The notes under the pieces are model-generated. The model was given only the letters and a program-made list of their open reading frames with translations, ran no database searches and was not told the DNA's origin. Made by a program: the position numbers and the translations under genes. A stretch of DNA of 64,000 nt from Planctomycetota bacterium. GTDB taxonomy: Bacteria; Planctomycetota; UBA1135; GCA-002686595. This document shows, one piece after another, positions 33,319-43,556 of the stretch; within the stretch, counting starts at the first letter, position 1; each line of letters starts with the position of its first letter. Location: the NCBI GenBank assembly GCA_016795325.1, contig JAEUHY010000060.1, forward strand, positions 124,001 to 188,000, given 5' to 3'.

Positions 33319-35385
33319 ATGGAGGAACGCGACAGCACGCCGTCGCAGTCAACGCTCGCGGACCTGCGGAGCGTGCCGCTGACTGCGCTCGAGGGCGTCG
33401 GCCCGGTGCGCGCCGCGCGGCTGGCGCAGTTGGGACTGTCCAGCGTGCACGACTTGCTCTGCACCGCCCCGCGCAAGTTCGAACCCTGGCCGCCCGCGCG
33501 CACGATCGCGGCGCTGCGAGCGGGGAGCGACGGCTCGACCTGCGTGCTCCAAGGCCGCGTCACGCGCTGGAGCTTCTCGCGCTTCGGCGGCCGTTCGTCC
33601 GTGCGCTGCCACGTGCTCGACGAAAGCGGCGAGATCGTGCTCGTGTTCTTCAACCAGCCCTGGATGCGCCAGCGGCTGGCCAAGGACATGCTGCTGCGCG
33701 TCGCAGGCCGCGCGAACAGCTCGAATCCAGGACTGTTCGTGGTCTCGCGGCTCGAGAGCGAGAGTGCGCCGTTTCCGCGAGCGGGGGAGCTGGTGCCGAC
33801 TTACCCCAGCGCCGAGGGCGTGTCGCAGGTGTTCCTGCGCGAGTTGATCGAGCAGGCGCTCGAGCGCTTCGGCGCGTCGCTCGACGAACCGCTGGCGCCG
33901 CAGGAGCTGGCGCAGCACGCACTGCGTCCGCTGCCCGAGGCCGTGCGCGAAGTCCATCGTCCGACTTCGCTCGCCGAGTACGAGCGTGCGCTGCGGCGCG
34001 TGCAACTCGAGCCGCTCGTCGCAACGCAGCGGCGCTTGCTCGCCAGCGCGCTCGCGCGCCGCCAGCTCGGCGCGCCCGCACTGGCGGTCGACGACGCGCG
34101 TTTCGCACAGCTCGTGGCGAGCTTTCCATTCGCGTTCACAGCCGGGCAGCGGACCATCGCCGCCGAGTTGCGCGCCGATCTGGCGCAGCCCACGCCGATG
34201 AGACGGCTGCTGCAGGGCGACGTGGGCGCCGGCAAGACGGCGCTCGGCGCGCTCGCGTGCTTGATCGCCGCGTCGAGCGGCGCGCAGGCGGCCTTCATGG
34301 CGCCGACCGAGTTGCTCGCCGAGCAGCACTTCGCCAGCCTCGCGCCGCGCTTCGCCGCCGCGGGCGTGAGTTGCGCGTTGCTCACCGGTTCGACTCCCGC
34401 GCGCGAACGGCGCGCCCTGTGCGAGCGCCTGGCGCGCGGCGAACTCGCCGTGTTGATCGGCACGCACGCGCTGTTCTCGGGCGACATCGTGTTCGCGCGT
34501 CTGGCGCTCGCCGTCGTCGACGAACAGCACCGCTTCGGCGTCGCACAGCGCGAGCGCTTGTTCGAGAAGGGCGGGGCGCTGCACGGCCTGCTCATGACGG
34601 CGACGCCGATTCCGCGCAGCCTCGCGCTGACGCTGTACGGCGACCTCGAGGTGTCCGTGTTGCGCGAGCGTCCGCCGGGGCGCGGCGAACTCGTGACCCG
34701 TTGGGCGCGCGAAGGCGCCCGCGAGTTCGAACGCGACCTGGAAGCGCGGCTCGAGCGCGGCGAGCAGCTCTACTGGGTCGCGCCGCGCATCGACTCGGAC
34801 GCGGTGGAAGGCGAGGCCGACGAGGCGGCGCTCGCCGAGGACGAGGCCCAGGCTGCGCTCGGCGCCGAACAACGTTTCGCGCGCATCGCTTCGCGGCGCT
34901 GGTCGCGCTGGGGCGTCGAGCTCGCCCACGGCCGCATGAAGTCCGCCGAACGCGCCGCGCGGCTCGAGCGTTTCCGACGCGGCGAGGCGCGCATCCTGGT
35001 GGCGACGACGGTGATCGAGGTCGGCGTCGACGTGCCCGCCGCGAGTGCGATCGTGATCGAGTCCTGCGAGCGGCTCGGGCTCGCGCAACTGCACCAACTG
35101 CGCGGCCGCGTCGGCCGCGGCGCCGCCGCGAGCGTGTGCTATTTGCTGGGCAAGTCCTCGGCGCGGCGACGGCTGGAGCTGCTCGAGCGCACGCGCGACG
35201 GCTTCGAGATCGCCGAGGAGGACCTGCGCGAGCGCGGCATGGGGGACCTGGCTGGGGTGCGGCAGGCGGGCGAGAATCGCGAGGGTTTCGAGCCCGAAAC
35301 CAGCGATTTGGAATTGATCGCCCTGGCGCGCACGCTGGCCCGCGCCGGCGGGCAGGCGCCGGGCGCCGCGCGGCCGCTGTCCTGA
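33319..35385 (+). CDS. recG: ATP-dependent DNA helicase RecG
   Basis: 688 residues, the typical RecG length. It unwinds branched DNA and remodels stalled forks. The N-terminal wedge/OB region begins with a helix-hairpin-helix-like LTALEGVGPVRAARLAQLG and VLQGRVTRWSF. The SF2 motor shows Walker A GDVGAGKT (K306), DEQH box (D401-H404) in VVDEQHRFGV, TATPIPRSL (motif III), the IEVGVDVP block (motif V) and HQLRGRVGRG (motif VI). The RecG C-terminal 'TRDGFEIAEEDLRERGMGD' hairpin region is present. The ATG at 33319 is 7 nt after the TIM-barrel lipoprotein stop, so both are probably one transcript. Confidence 0.96.
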   Translation: MEERDSTPSQSTLADLRSVPLTALEGVGPVRAARLAQLGLSSVHDLLCTAPRKFEPWPPARTIAALRAGSDGSTCVLQGRVTRWSFSRFGGRSSVRCHVLDESGEIVLVFFNQPWMRQRLAKDMLLRVAGRANSSNPGLFVVSRLESESAPFPRAGELVPTYPSAEGVSQVFLRELIEQALERFGASLDEPLAPQELAQHALRPLPEAVREVHRPTSLAEYERALRRVQLEPLVATQRRLLASALARRQLGAPALAVDDARFAQLVASFPFAFTAGQRTIAAELRADLAQPTPMRRLLQGDVGAGKTALGALACLIAASSGAQAAFMAPTELLAEQHFASLAPRFAAAGVSCALLTGSTPARERRALCERLARGELAVLIGTHALFSGDIVFARLALAVVDEQHRFGVAQRERLFEKGGALHGLLMTATPIPRSLALTLYGDLEVSVLRERPPGRGELVTRWAREGAREFERDLEARLERGEQLYWVAPRIDSDAVEGEADEAALAEDEAQAALGAEQRFARIASRRWSRWGVELAHGRMKSAERAARLERFRRGEARILVATTVIEVGVDVPAASAIVIESCERLGLAQLHQLRGRVGRGAAASVCYLLGKSSARRRLELLERTRDGFEIAEEDLRERGMGDLAGVRQAGENREGFEPETSDLELIALARTLARAGGQAPGAARPLS

Positions 35386-35407
35386 TCGGCGCCGAGAGCC
35401 TGTTTCG

Positions 35408-35413
35408 TATCCT
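35408..35413 (+). promoter_or_regulatory. possible -10 (TATCCT) of the large HEAT-repeat gene
   Basis: TATCCT 22 nt after the recG stop, 52 nt before the first candidate start (35466) and 148 nt before the second (35562). Confidence 0.3.
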
Positions 35414-35561
35414 GATGGCGCTCGCCCGGGTACTCCGCTCTCCCGTCGACGCTCCCGGATCCGCCATGACCAGCACCCGCCACCATCCCGACGCCCCCGA
35501 GTGTTGTTCCCGGCCCCACGGGCAGCCATTCGGGCGACCGCACGTCCGCAGCTCGAGCGCG

Positions 35562-38500
35562 ATGCTGCGCGAACGCACGGTCAGCCTGGTGTTGGCCGCA
35601 CTCGGATGGGTGTTCTGCTCCGCGGCCGCGCACGCGCAGGTCGAACTTCCCGAGCGCCGTCCCGCAGCCAAGCCGGTCAGTCCGTCGGTGGACTTGGGGC
35701 GCGCGCGGCGCGGCAACACCGCCGAACGCGTGACCGGCAAACGTCTCTACGCCGGTCCGCGGCAGTCTGCCGCCGGAACGCTCGAGTTGCCGGCGCAGCG
35801 CCCGACGCCGCCCGCGCCCGTGCCCGCGGGAAGCACCGCGCCGCCGGCGGCCGCGCCTGCTGTCGGTCCGGCCGTCGGTCCGGCCGCCCCGCTTCCGAGC
35901 GAACCGGCGGCGACACCCACGGCGCCCGTCGCCAGCTCGAACCCGTCGTCGGCCGCACTGATGGTGCTCGAGGAGGTCGCCAAGCTCAGCGACATCCACA
36001 GTCCGATGCTCGACTTCGGCGCGCAGAGTTTGGCCGAGCAGGGCGCCGCCGGTCGGACCGCGGCGTTCCAGGCCCTCGAGCGCGACCACGCGCCGAGCGT
36101 GCTGCTCGGCGCGCGCACGCTGCTCGCGCTCGGCGACGAAGAGGCGTTCGGCGCCGTGCTCACCCGCCTGCGTTCGAAGTTGCCCTCGGCGGCGGCGAGT
36201 GCGCTGGTCGACCTCGTCGTCGCGCGCGACCCGGTGCGCGCGGGACCGAGCGTGCTCGCCGACTTGCTCGCGCACAAACAATCCGGCGTGCGCAGCGCCG
36301 CGCAGCGTCACCTCGCCGCGCTCGGGCGCGAGTTGCCGGCCGCCGCGCTGCTTGGCGCGCTGCGCTCGAAGGAAGTCGACGCGCGCTCGCGCGCCGTGGC
36401 TTTGCTCGCGCAGTGCGACGACGCGGGGGCGGTTCCGCTGCTGCTCGAATCGCTCACCGACAGCTCCAGCCAAGTGGGGCGTCGCGCGCTGGAGTCGCTG
36501 GCGCACCGCGCCGACGAACGCATCAACGGCGAGTTGTTGCGCAGAGCGTTCGACGCGCCGTACCTGTTGCGCGACCAGGCGCTGGCGCTGATCGCGCTCG
36601 TCGAGCGCGAGGACGCACGCTTCGAAGCGTTGTTCACCGACGTGCACCGCGCGCGACTGCTCGACGGACTGACCTCGTCGGAGCCGTTCGTATCCGGCGC
36701 CTGCGCTGCGGCGCTGATCGGCTTGGGCTATCGCGGTGCGGCCAGCGAAGCGCGCTGGTACGACCGCGACGCGCCGCACCGCCTCGTGCGCGTGGTCGCG
36801 GCGCAGGACTTTGCGAGCGACATCAGCACGTTGCTTCCGACCGCGACGCGGCGCCTGGCGCTCGCCACGGGCGTCGATTTCGGAAGCGATGGGCCGCGCT
36901 GGATGAATTGGTGGGCGCAGAACGCCGAGAACTTCCGCTGCGCGCGCGCGCGGCTCGAGGTCGGCGAACAAAGTGCGCTCGAGTTGGAGTTGAGCGTGCG
37001 TTCGAGCCGCGCCGGTGAGGAGAGCTTCACCCTGCTCGGCCCGGCCTGGGCGGACCCGCAGCGCCCGCCGCGCGCGGTGCTCGGCGAGCGCTTCTTCCTC
37101 ACCCAAGCCCAGGCCCGCGGGGCCTTCGAAGAACTGCGGCGCCTGGGCCTATTCGGCGCCGAGCGGCTGCCCGGATTGCGCGGCAGCCCCTCGTCGCCCG
37201 CGCGCGCGCTCACCGTGGCCTTCGAGGCCGCGAGCAAGCAGTTCAGCTTCCCCGACGGCGCGGGCGAGCCGTGGTTCCTGGCCACGCTGGAGCTGATGCG
37301 CGGGCTGCGCGAGCGCAACCTGTGGCAGTTGCTCCACGATCCGCGCAGCGGCGTGAGCGCCGAGGATTTCTGGCGCGATCAGGCGAGTTGGTGGGACAGC
37401 GAGACCAACACCGCCGCGCGGGCGCGCCGTCTGTGGGAGCTCACCGCCGCGCGCGCCAAGGGGCAGAGCGGATCGCAGCGCGACGTGCTCGTCGAGCGTC
37501 TGGTCAGCGCGACGCGCGACGTGGGCCCGCTCTCGCGAGCGGACTCGGAACTGCTGGTCGGATTGCTCAGCGAAGAGGCGTTCTACGGCGCGCGCGCGGA
37601 GCGCTTGCTCGAGCTCGTCGTGCAGTCCCTGGCCGTCGACGGCGCGCTCGCGGACGCGGAGGTCGAACGACTGACGACCCTGCTGTTCACGCGTTTCGGC
37701 GTCCAGGGCGGCGAAGCGCTCGCGCGTGTGCTCGGGTTGGCTTCGGCGGAGCAGTTGCTCGCGCGCAGCCGCGACGAACGTCACCACGTGCGGGCCGTGT
37801 CCGCGCTCGTGCTCGCGCAGCGCGGCGACGAGGCCGCGCTGGCGCGACTGCTCGAGTTGGTGCGCGATACGCACGTCGATGTGCGCGCCGCTGCGTTGCT
37901 GGCGCTGGGCGACAAACGCGTCGAAGCGGCGCGCGACGTGATTCTGGTCGAAGCGCGCGTCGGCGAAGGCGAGTTGCGCCTCGCGGCGCTGCGGGCCGCG
38001 GGGCGGCTCGGCGGCGATGGCGCCTTGAGCGCGTTGCTCGACGGCCTCTCGGAGGAGTCGGACACGCGCGTGCGGGTGGCGGCGGCCCAGGGGCTTTCGC
38101 TGCTGCGCGACCGCGGCGCGGCGCCGATCCTGATCTCGCTGCTCGCGCGCGGCCCCGAGGATCCCGCGTACGTGCACGCGCGCGAGGGCCTCAAGCTCTT
38201 GGGTGAAGCGGGGCAGGAGGAACTGCTGCGCGTCGTGCGGACGAGTTCGCACAAAGCGCGCCGCGAGGCGACGTTGATCCTGTCCGAGCAGTTGGCGCCG
38301 CAGTGCGCCTCGGTGTTGATGACGCTGCTGAGCGAGGACCCGAGCGACGCGCGCGTGGCCGAGGAATTGGCCGTGCTGACGGCGGTCGACTACCGCGGCG
38401 ACGCGACCCCCTCGGCCTCCTGGTGGGCGTGGTGGGACTACGTCGTGCACGACGACGCGCAGGCCTGGTTGTCCGGCGCGATCGCGCGCTTGCAGCTCGG

Positions 38501-38717
38501 CGCGCCGACTCCCGAGGAACTGCGCAGCGGCTCACCGGCTGCGGTGGAACTGCTGCTCGAGCTGTGCGGCCGCGAGGAAACGCACTTGGTCGAGCGCGCG
38601 CGGCGCGAGCTCTCGCGACTCGCCGGCCGCGACCTGGGGCGCATGCCGCCGCGCGGGCGCGAACGCGACGCGTGGCGCAACGGGCTGCGCGACGCGCTCG
38701 CCAACCTGCGGCGCTGA
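35562..38717 (+). CDS. large secreted HEAT-repeat protein
   Basis: 1051 residues from 35562, where a signal peptide (LVLAALGWVFCSAAAHAQ) is at the N-terminus; an ATG at 35466 would add 32 polar residues. After a Pro/Ala-rich linker with small repeats (about 60-125), the chain is HEAT-like helical pairs (SVLLGARTLLALGDEEAF, ARSRAVALLAQCDDAGAVP, AALRAAGRLGGDGALSAL). An interruption at about 420-640 contains Trp-rich WMNWWAQNAENF and a second Trp-rich 'SWWDSE'. A third Trp cluster, SWWAWWDYVVHD, lies near 945. No enzyme motif is seen. It is probably a periplasmic scaffold, paralogous in style to the 10153 gene. Confidence 0.82.
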   Translation: MLRERTVSLVLAALGWVFCSAAAHAQVELPERRPAAKPVSPSVDLGRARRGNTAERVTGKRLYAGPRQSAAGTLELPAQRPTPPAPVPAGSTAPPAAAPAVGPAVGPAAPLPSEPAATPTAPVASSNPSSAALMVLEEVAKLSDIHSPMLDFGAQSLAEQGAAGRTAAFQALERDHAPSVLLGARTLLALGDEEAFGAVLTRLRSKLPSAAASALVDLVVARDPVRAGPSVLADLLAHKQSGVRSAAQRHLAALGRELPAAALLGALRSKEVDARSRAVALLAQCDDAGAVPLLLESLTDSSSQVGRRALESLAHRADERINGELLRRAFDAPYLLRDQALALIALVEREDARFEALFTDVHRARLLDGLTSSEPFVSGACAAALIGLGYRGAASEARWYDRDAPHRLVRVVAAQDFASDISTLLPTATRRLALATGVDFGSDGPRWMNWWAQNAENFRCARARLEVGEQSALELELSVRSSRAGEESFTLLGPAWADPQRPPRAVLGERFFLTQAQARGAFEELRRLGLFGAERLPGLRGSPSSPARALTVAFEAASKQFSFPDGAGEPWFLATLELMRGLRERNLWQLLHDPRSGVSAEDFWRDQASWWDSETNTAARARRLWELTAARAKGQSGSQRDVLVERLVSATRDVGPLSRADSELLVGLLSEEAFYGARAERLLELVVQSLAVDGALADAEVERLTTLLFTRFGVQGGEALARVLGLASAEQLLARSRDERHHVRAVSALVLAQRGDEAALARLLELVRDTHVDVRAAALLALGDKRVEAARDVILVEARVGEGELRLAALRAAGRLGGDGALSALLDGLSEESDTRVRVAAAQGLSLLRDRGAAPILISLLARGPEDPAYVHAREGLKLLGEAGQEELLRVVRTSSHKARREATLILSEQLAPQCASVLMTLLSEDPSDARVAEELAVLTAVDYRGDATPSASWWAWWDYVVHDDAQAWLSGAIARLQLGAPTPEELRSGSPAAVELLLELCGREETHLVERARRELSRLAGRDLGRMPPRGRERDAWRNGLRDALANLRR

Positions 38718-38739
38718 GCGGCGCTGGTGCGCGGCGGCC

Positions 38740-39567
38740 GTGCGCGCGGCGGCAGCTTTACTTCGCCGCGGGCTGCCGCAGACTGTGCGCCACTTGGCTA
38801 CTCGAGGCTCTCGGCGCGGCTCGGCGCGCCCGCGCCGTGCGGCGCGCAGTGTCGCCGAACGCTGGCTCTCGCGTTTGTTCTGGGTCGCTGCGCTCGCCGC
38901 GTGTGTGGCGCTGTGGGGGCCGCGCTGGGTTGCGCCGATCATGGCCGCGAACGGTTACCGACGCGTCGAAGCGCGCGCCGAGTTGTTGCGCGAGGTGGCG
39001 CGCGAGTTCGAGCTCGATCCCAACCTGCTCGCCGGCGTGATGCTCGCCGAGTCGAGCGGGCGAATCGACGCGCAGTCGCACGCCGGCGCGCTCGGGCTGT
39101 TCCAGCTGATGCTGCCGACCGCACGGGAACGCGCCGAGCTGCTCGGCCTCGACGCGCCGACGCGCGACGAGCTGCTCTCCGACGCGCGCCTCAACGCGCG
39201 CCTCGCCGGCAGCTACCTGCGCTGGCTGCTGCGGCGCTACGGCTCGGAGGAGCCGGCGCTCGTCGCCTACAACGCGGGTCCGGGCCGACTCGACCGCTGG
39301 ACGAAGGAGTTCGGCGGTTATGCTGCGTGGCGCGAGGCGCGCGAGAGCACGAGCGAAGTGCTCGGCTACGCGCGCAAGGTGCTCGCCTACCGCGAGCGGT
39401 TCCGCGAGCGCGGCGTGGTGACGCCGCCGTTCGACCAGCCTCCGCCTCCTCCGCAGTGGAGCGCGGTCCCGCCGCCGATCGGCCCGCCGCTGGCGCCCGC
39501 CGAGGCGTCGGAGGCCGCCTCGCCCGACTCAACTCCCTCCGCTCCTCCGTCGACCTCCGATGTTTGA
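38740..39567 (+). CDS. SLT-type lytic transglycosylase
   Basis: 275 residues from a GTG. One membrane helix (about 43-60) anchors it; the SLT domain (about 80-220) faces the periplasm and cuts peptidoglycan glycan strands. Catalytic Glu104 sits in GVMLAESSGRID, followed by GALGLFQLM and the substrate-site VAYNAGPGRLDRW (YNAG 177-180). The C-terminal 60 residues are Pro/Ser-rich and disordered. The first 40 residues are very Arg-rich, so the true start may be later. The stop overlaps the MscS gene start by 8 nt, linking wall turnover with the channel. Confidence 0.85.
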   Translation: MRAAAALLRRGLPQTVRHLATRGSRRGSARPRRAARSVAERWLSRLFWVAALAACVALWGPRWVAPIMAANGYRRVEARAELLREVAREFELDPNLLAGVMLAESSGRIDAQSHAGALGLFQLMLPTARERAELLGLDAPTRDELLSDARLNARLAGSYLRWLLRRYGSEEPALVAYNAGPGRLDRWTKEFGGYAAWREARESTSEVLGYARKVLAYRERFRERGVVTPPFDQPPPPPQWSAVPPPIGPPLAPAEASEAASPDSTPSAPPSTSDV

Positions 39568-41362
39568 TCGCCGTGTCCTGACGCGCCTGTGCGCGCTGCT
39601 GTGCGTCCTCGCGCTCGCCCTCGTCCATGCACCCGCCCGGGCCGCCGCGGCGTCGCAAGAGCCCGCGCAGCAGCCTGAGCAACTCAGCTCGCCCTTCCAG
39701 AGCCCGCGCGAGGTGATGGAGAGCTTCGTTCAGGCCTTCCAATACTTCGAGTCTCGCAACGAGAAGGACCTCGTACCGGCGTCCCGCACGTTGTACATCG
39801 AAGCGCCGCGCGACCAGCGCGAGCGCGTCGCCAAACGCTTGGTGCAGGAGCGCTTCCTGCGCATCTTCGACCGCGTCGTGCGGCTGGATCCGAGCGAGTT
39901 CGACGATGCCGCGACCGTCGCAGGCAAGGACGTTTCGATCACCACGCTGCGCCGCAGCGTGCCGCCCGAGGTCAGCATCGACATCGTGTTCGAGCGCGCG
40001 CCCGGCGGCGGTTGGCTGATCGCGCGCGAGACCGTGCAGCAGGCCGATGCGCTGTGGGCCAAGGTCTCGAGTCTCGACCCGCTCCCGGAGTTCGCCGCGT
40101 CCCACGCCGCGAGCCCCGCGGAACTGCTGCGCTCCGTCGTGCCGCCGACGCTCCAGGGCGGCGGCATCTGGCTCGAGCCCTACCAGTGGCTCGGACTCGT
40201 CGCGCTCATCGTGCTCTCGGTGGTTGTCGAGCGCCTGATGGTGCTGCTGCTGCGCCCGCTGACGCGCAAGCTCTCTTCGTCCGACGGGCTGCTGATCGAC
40301 GTCAAGCTGCTGCACGATTTCGAGCGCCCCGTCGGCGCGATCTTCCTGGGCCTGGTGTTCCTCGCGGGACTGCCGGTGCTCGACCTCGCGCAAGGTCCGC
40401 GCGGCGCGCTCGACATCGCCGCGAGCTTCGTGATCGCCGTGGCCAGCGTGTGGGCCGCCTACCGACTCGTGGACGTCGTGTGCTGGAACCTCGAGCAGCG
40501 CGCCGCGCGCACCGAGAACAAGTTCGACGACATGCTCGTGCCGCTGCTGCGCCGCACCTTGAAGGTGCTGGTCGTGGTGGTGGGCCTGGTGTTCATCGCG
40601 TCGCGCCTGACCGACCAGCTCTGGCACGTGCTCGCCGGACTCTCGATCGGCTCGCTGGCCATCGGTTTCGCGGCCAAGGACTCGATCGAGAACCTGTTCG
40701 GCACGTTCACGGTGCTGCTCGACAATCCGTTCAAGCTCGGCGACCTGGTGAAGGTCAGCGACATCGAAGGCACGGTCGAGCAGGTCGGCTTCCGCTCGAC
40801 GCGCATCCGCACGGCGGAGGACAGCTTGATCACCGTGCCCAACTCGCGCTTCATCGGCAGCCACGTCGAGAACTTCGGCGCGCGCCGCCGGCGCCGCGTG
40901 CGCACCTTGCTCTCGCTGACCTACGAAACCCCGCCGGAGAAGCTGCAGGCGTTCTGCGAGGGCGTGCGCGAGTTGATCCGCAAGCACCCGTACGCCGCGC
41001 AGGACGTTTACCACGTGTGGCTCGCCAACTGGGGCGCGTCGTCGCTGGACGTCGAGTTCGTGTGCTTCATCTCGACCACGGACTTCGCGACCTTCCTGCG
41101 CGAGCGCCACCGCCTGTACCTCGACGTGCTGCGGCTCGCCGCGCAACTGCGCGTCTCGTTCGCGTACCCGACCCAGACGGTCTGGCACGCGAGCGCCGAG
41201 GGCGTGCAGCACCCCGACAATCCGCGCACGGCCGCCGAGGCCGTCGCGCAGGGGCGCGCGTCGGCCCGGACGGTCACCGACGCGTCGCTGGCGCACCTGG
41301 GCGGACAGCAGCCGCCGCTGGTGCGTTTCGACCCCGCGGATCCCGACGCCATCGGCGGTTGA
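39560..41362 (+). CDS. MscS-family mechanosensitive channel with periplasmic N-domain
   Basis: 600 residues with signal peptide (LCALLCVLALALVHAPARA). A periplasmic alpha/beta domain occupies about 35-200, then come membrane helices near 215-232, 258-275, 285-305 and 335-350. The pore helix and beta-domain signature GSLAIGFAAKDSIENLFGTF is followed by LLDNPFKLGDLVKVSDIEG and ITVPNSRFIGSHVENFG, as in MscS. The C-terminal cage domain runs to about 540, with a polar tail. It would open under membrane tension to release osmolytes. The large N-domain suggests regulation from the periplasm. Confidence 0.92.
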   Translation: MFDRRVLTRLCALLCVLALALVHAPARAAAASQEPAQQPEQLSSPFQSPREVMESFVQAFQYFESRNEKDLVPASRTLYIEAPRDQRERVAKRLVQERFLRIFDRVVRLDPSEFDDAATVAGKDVSITTLRRSVPPEVSIDIVFERAPGGGWLIARETVQQADALWAKVSSLDPLPEFAASHAASPAELLRSVVPPTLQGGGIWLEPYQWLGLVALIVLSVVVERLMVLLLRPLTRKLSSSDGLLIDVKLLHDFERPVGAIFLGLVFLAGLPVLDLAQGPRGALDIAASFVIAVASVWAAYRLVDVVCWNLEQRAARTENKFDDMLVPLLRRTLKVLVVVVGLVFIASRLTDQLWHVLAGLSIGSLAIGFAAKDSIENLFGTFTVLLDNPFKLGDLVKVSDIEGTVEQVGFRSTRIRTAEDSLITVPNSRFIGSHVENFGARRRRRVRTLLSLTYETPPEKLQAFCEGVRELIRKHPYAAQDVYHVWLANWGASSLDVEFVCFISTTDFATFLRERHRLYLDVLRLAAQLRVSFAYPTQTVWHASAEGVQHPDNPRTAAEAVAQGRASARTVTDASLAHLGGQQPPLVRFDPADPDAIGG

Positions 41363-41379
41363 GCGGCGGGCAAAGCGTC

Positions 41380-41385
41380 TACAAT
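41380..41385 (+). promoter_or_regulatory. likely promoter of the moxR/Bat operon (TACAAT)
   Basis: TACAAT (5 of 6 to consensus) with TTGAGC at 41359-41364, 15 bp apart; the -35 overlaps the MscS stop codon. The leader to the moxR start would be about 200 nt and shows no obvious riboswitch. Confidence 0.45.
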
Positions 41386-41594
41386 CTTCGGCCTCGCGGC
41401 CCGGGCTGCGCGCCAACAGCGCGCGGAGCGGGCCGTAGCTGTACCGACGCGCTGCTCCGGCGCGCCGACGACGCCTTGGTTTGGACGCGTGCTCAGGTTC
41501 CGGCGAACAGCCGGGGGCTGAGCGCGCGTTCCATCCGTGGCGTCGTGTTCGTGTCGCTCTGCTCAGGCCCGAATCTCTCCGCCACCCCACGCCC

Positions 41595-42590
<996 letters not shown>

Positions 42591-42626
42591 GTCGCCAGCG
42601 CTACCTCCGCCGACCGACTTCGAGCC

Positions 42627-43556
42627 ATGGCTGCTGAAGATCGCAACCTGGAGCTGCTCGCACCCGCGTTGATGGCGCGTGTGAGCCAGATCCAATTGCG
42701 CACGCACCGACTCGTGAACGACGTGCTCGCGGGCGCGTACCGCAGCACGTTCCGCGGCTCGGGCGTCGAGTTCGAAGAGGTGCGCATGTACCAGCCCGGC
42801 GACGACGTGCGCACGATCGACTGGAACCGCACGGCCAAATCCGGCGAGCCGTTCGTCAAGACCTACGTCGAGGAGCGCGAGCTCTCGATCGTGTTCCTGG
42901 TCGACACCAGCCGCTCGATGGACTTCGGCTCGCGGCAGTGGACCAAACGCGAAGCCGCGGCGGCGTTCTGCGCTCTGCTCGCCTTCGTTGCGCAGCGCAA
43001 CCAGGACCGCGTGGGCTTGAGTTTGTTCGGCGCGTCGCCTGGTTTGCATCTGCCGGCGCGCAAGGGCGCGGGCGCGGTGGCGCGCGTTGTGCGCGAGGTG
43101 ATCGCCGCGCGGCCCACCGCTGGCCCGGCGGGCTTTCACGAGCTGCTCGAGCTCCAGGAGCGCACGCTGCGACGCCGCTCGCTGGTGTTCTTGCTCAGCG
43201 ACTTCGACTGCTTCGACGAAGCAGCTTCGCAGGCCCTCGCGCGGCTCGCGCGACGCCACGACGTGATTGCCGCGCGCATCAGCGATCCGCTCGAGCGCGA
43301 CCTGCCGTCCGCGGGGCGCATCTGGCTGCGCGAACTCGAGAGCGAGCGCCTCGTGGAACTCGACAGCCGCTCGAGCGCCGTGCGCCAGGCGTGGCGCGAA
43401 GACTTCGAACGCCGCAGCGCCCAGCTCGCCGACCTGCTCGCGCGCGCGGGCGTCGACTTGCTCGAGCTGGGCTCGGGCGAAAACCTCTCCAAATCGCTGG
43501 CCGAGCCGCTCGTGCGCTTCTTCGCCGCGCGACGCCGGCGGAGGGGCGGGCGATGA
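42627..43556 (+). CDS. DUF58 (vWA-like) protein
   Basis: 309 residues. The DUF58 signature FRGSGVEFEEVRMYQPGDDV and IDWNRTAKSGEPFVKTY is followed by a vWA-like fold with a MIDAS-type VDTSRSM (D93). It is the usual second gene after moxR and probable substrate or partner of the ATPase. No membrane segment or signal peptide. The final codons overlap the next start (ATGA at 43553-43556), indicating translational coupling. Confidence 0.93.
   Translation: MAAEDRNLELLAPALMARVSQIQLRTHRLVNDVLAGAYRSTFRGSGVEFEEVRMYQPGDDVRTIDWNRTAKSGEPFVKTYVEERELSIVFLVDTSRSMDFGSRQWTKREAAAAFCALLAFVAQRNQDRVGLSLFGASPGLHLPARKGAGAVARVVREVIAARPTAGPAGFHELLELQERTLRRRSLVFLLSDFDCFDEAASQALARLARRHDVIAARISDPLERDLPSAGRIWLRELESERLVELDSRSSAVRQAWREDFERRSAQLADLLARAGVDLLELGSGENLSKSLAEPLVRFFAARRRRRGGR

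Noticed and set aside
30246-33689. 1147-codon minus-strand frame containing a repeated Arg-Asn-Lys-Gly-Gln peptide
   Set aside because: It runs antisense through the TIM-barrel lipoprotein gene and the 15-bp tandem array; the peptide repeat is just the array translated in one frame.
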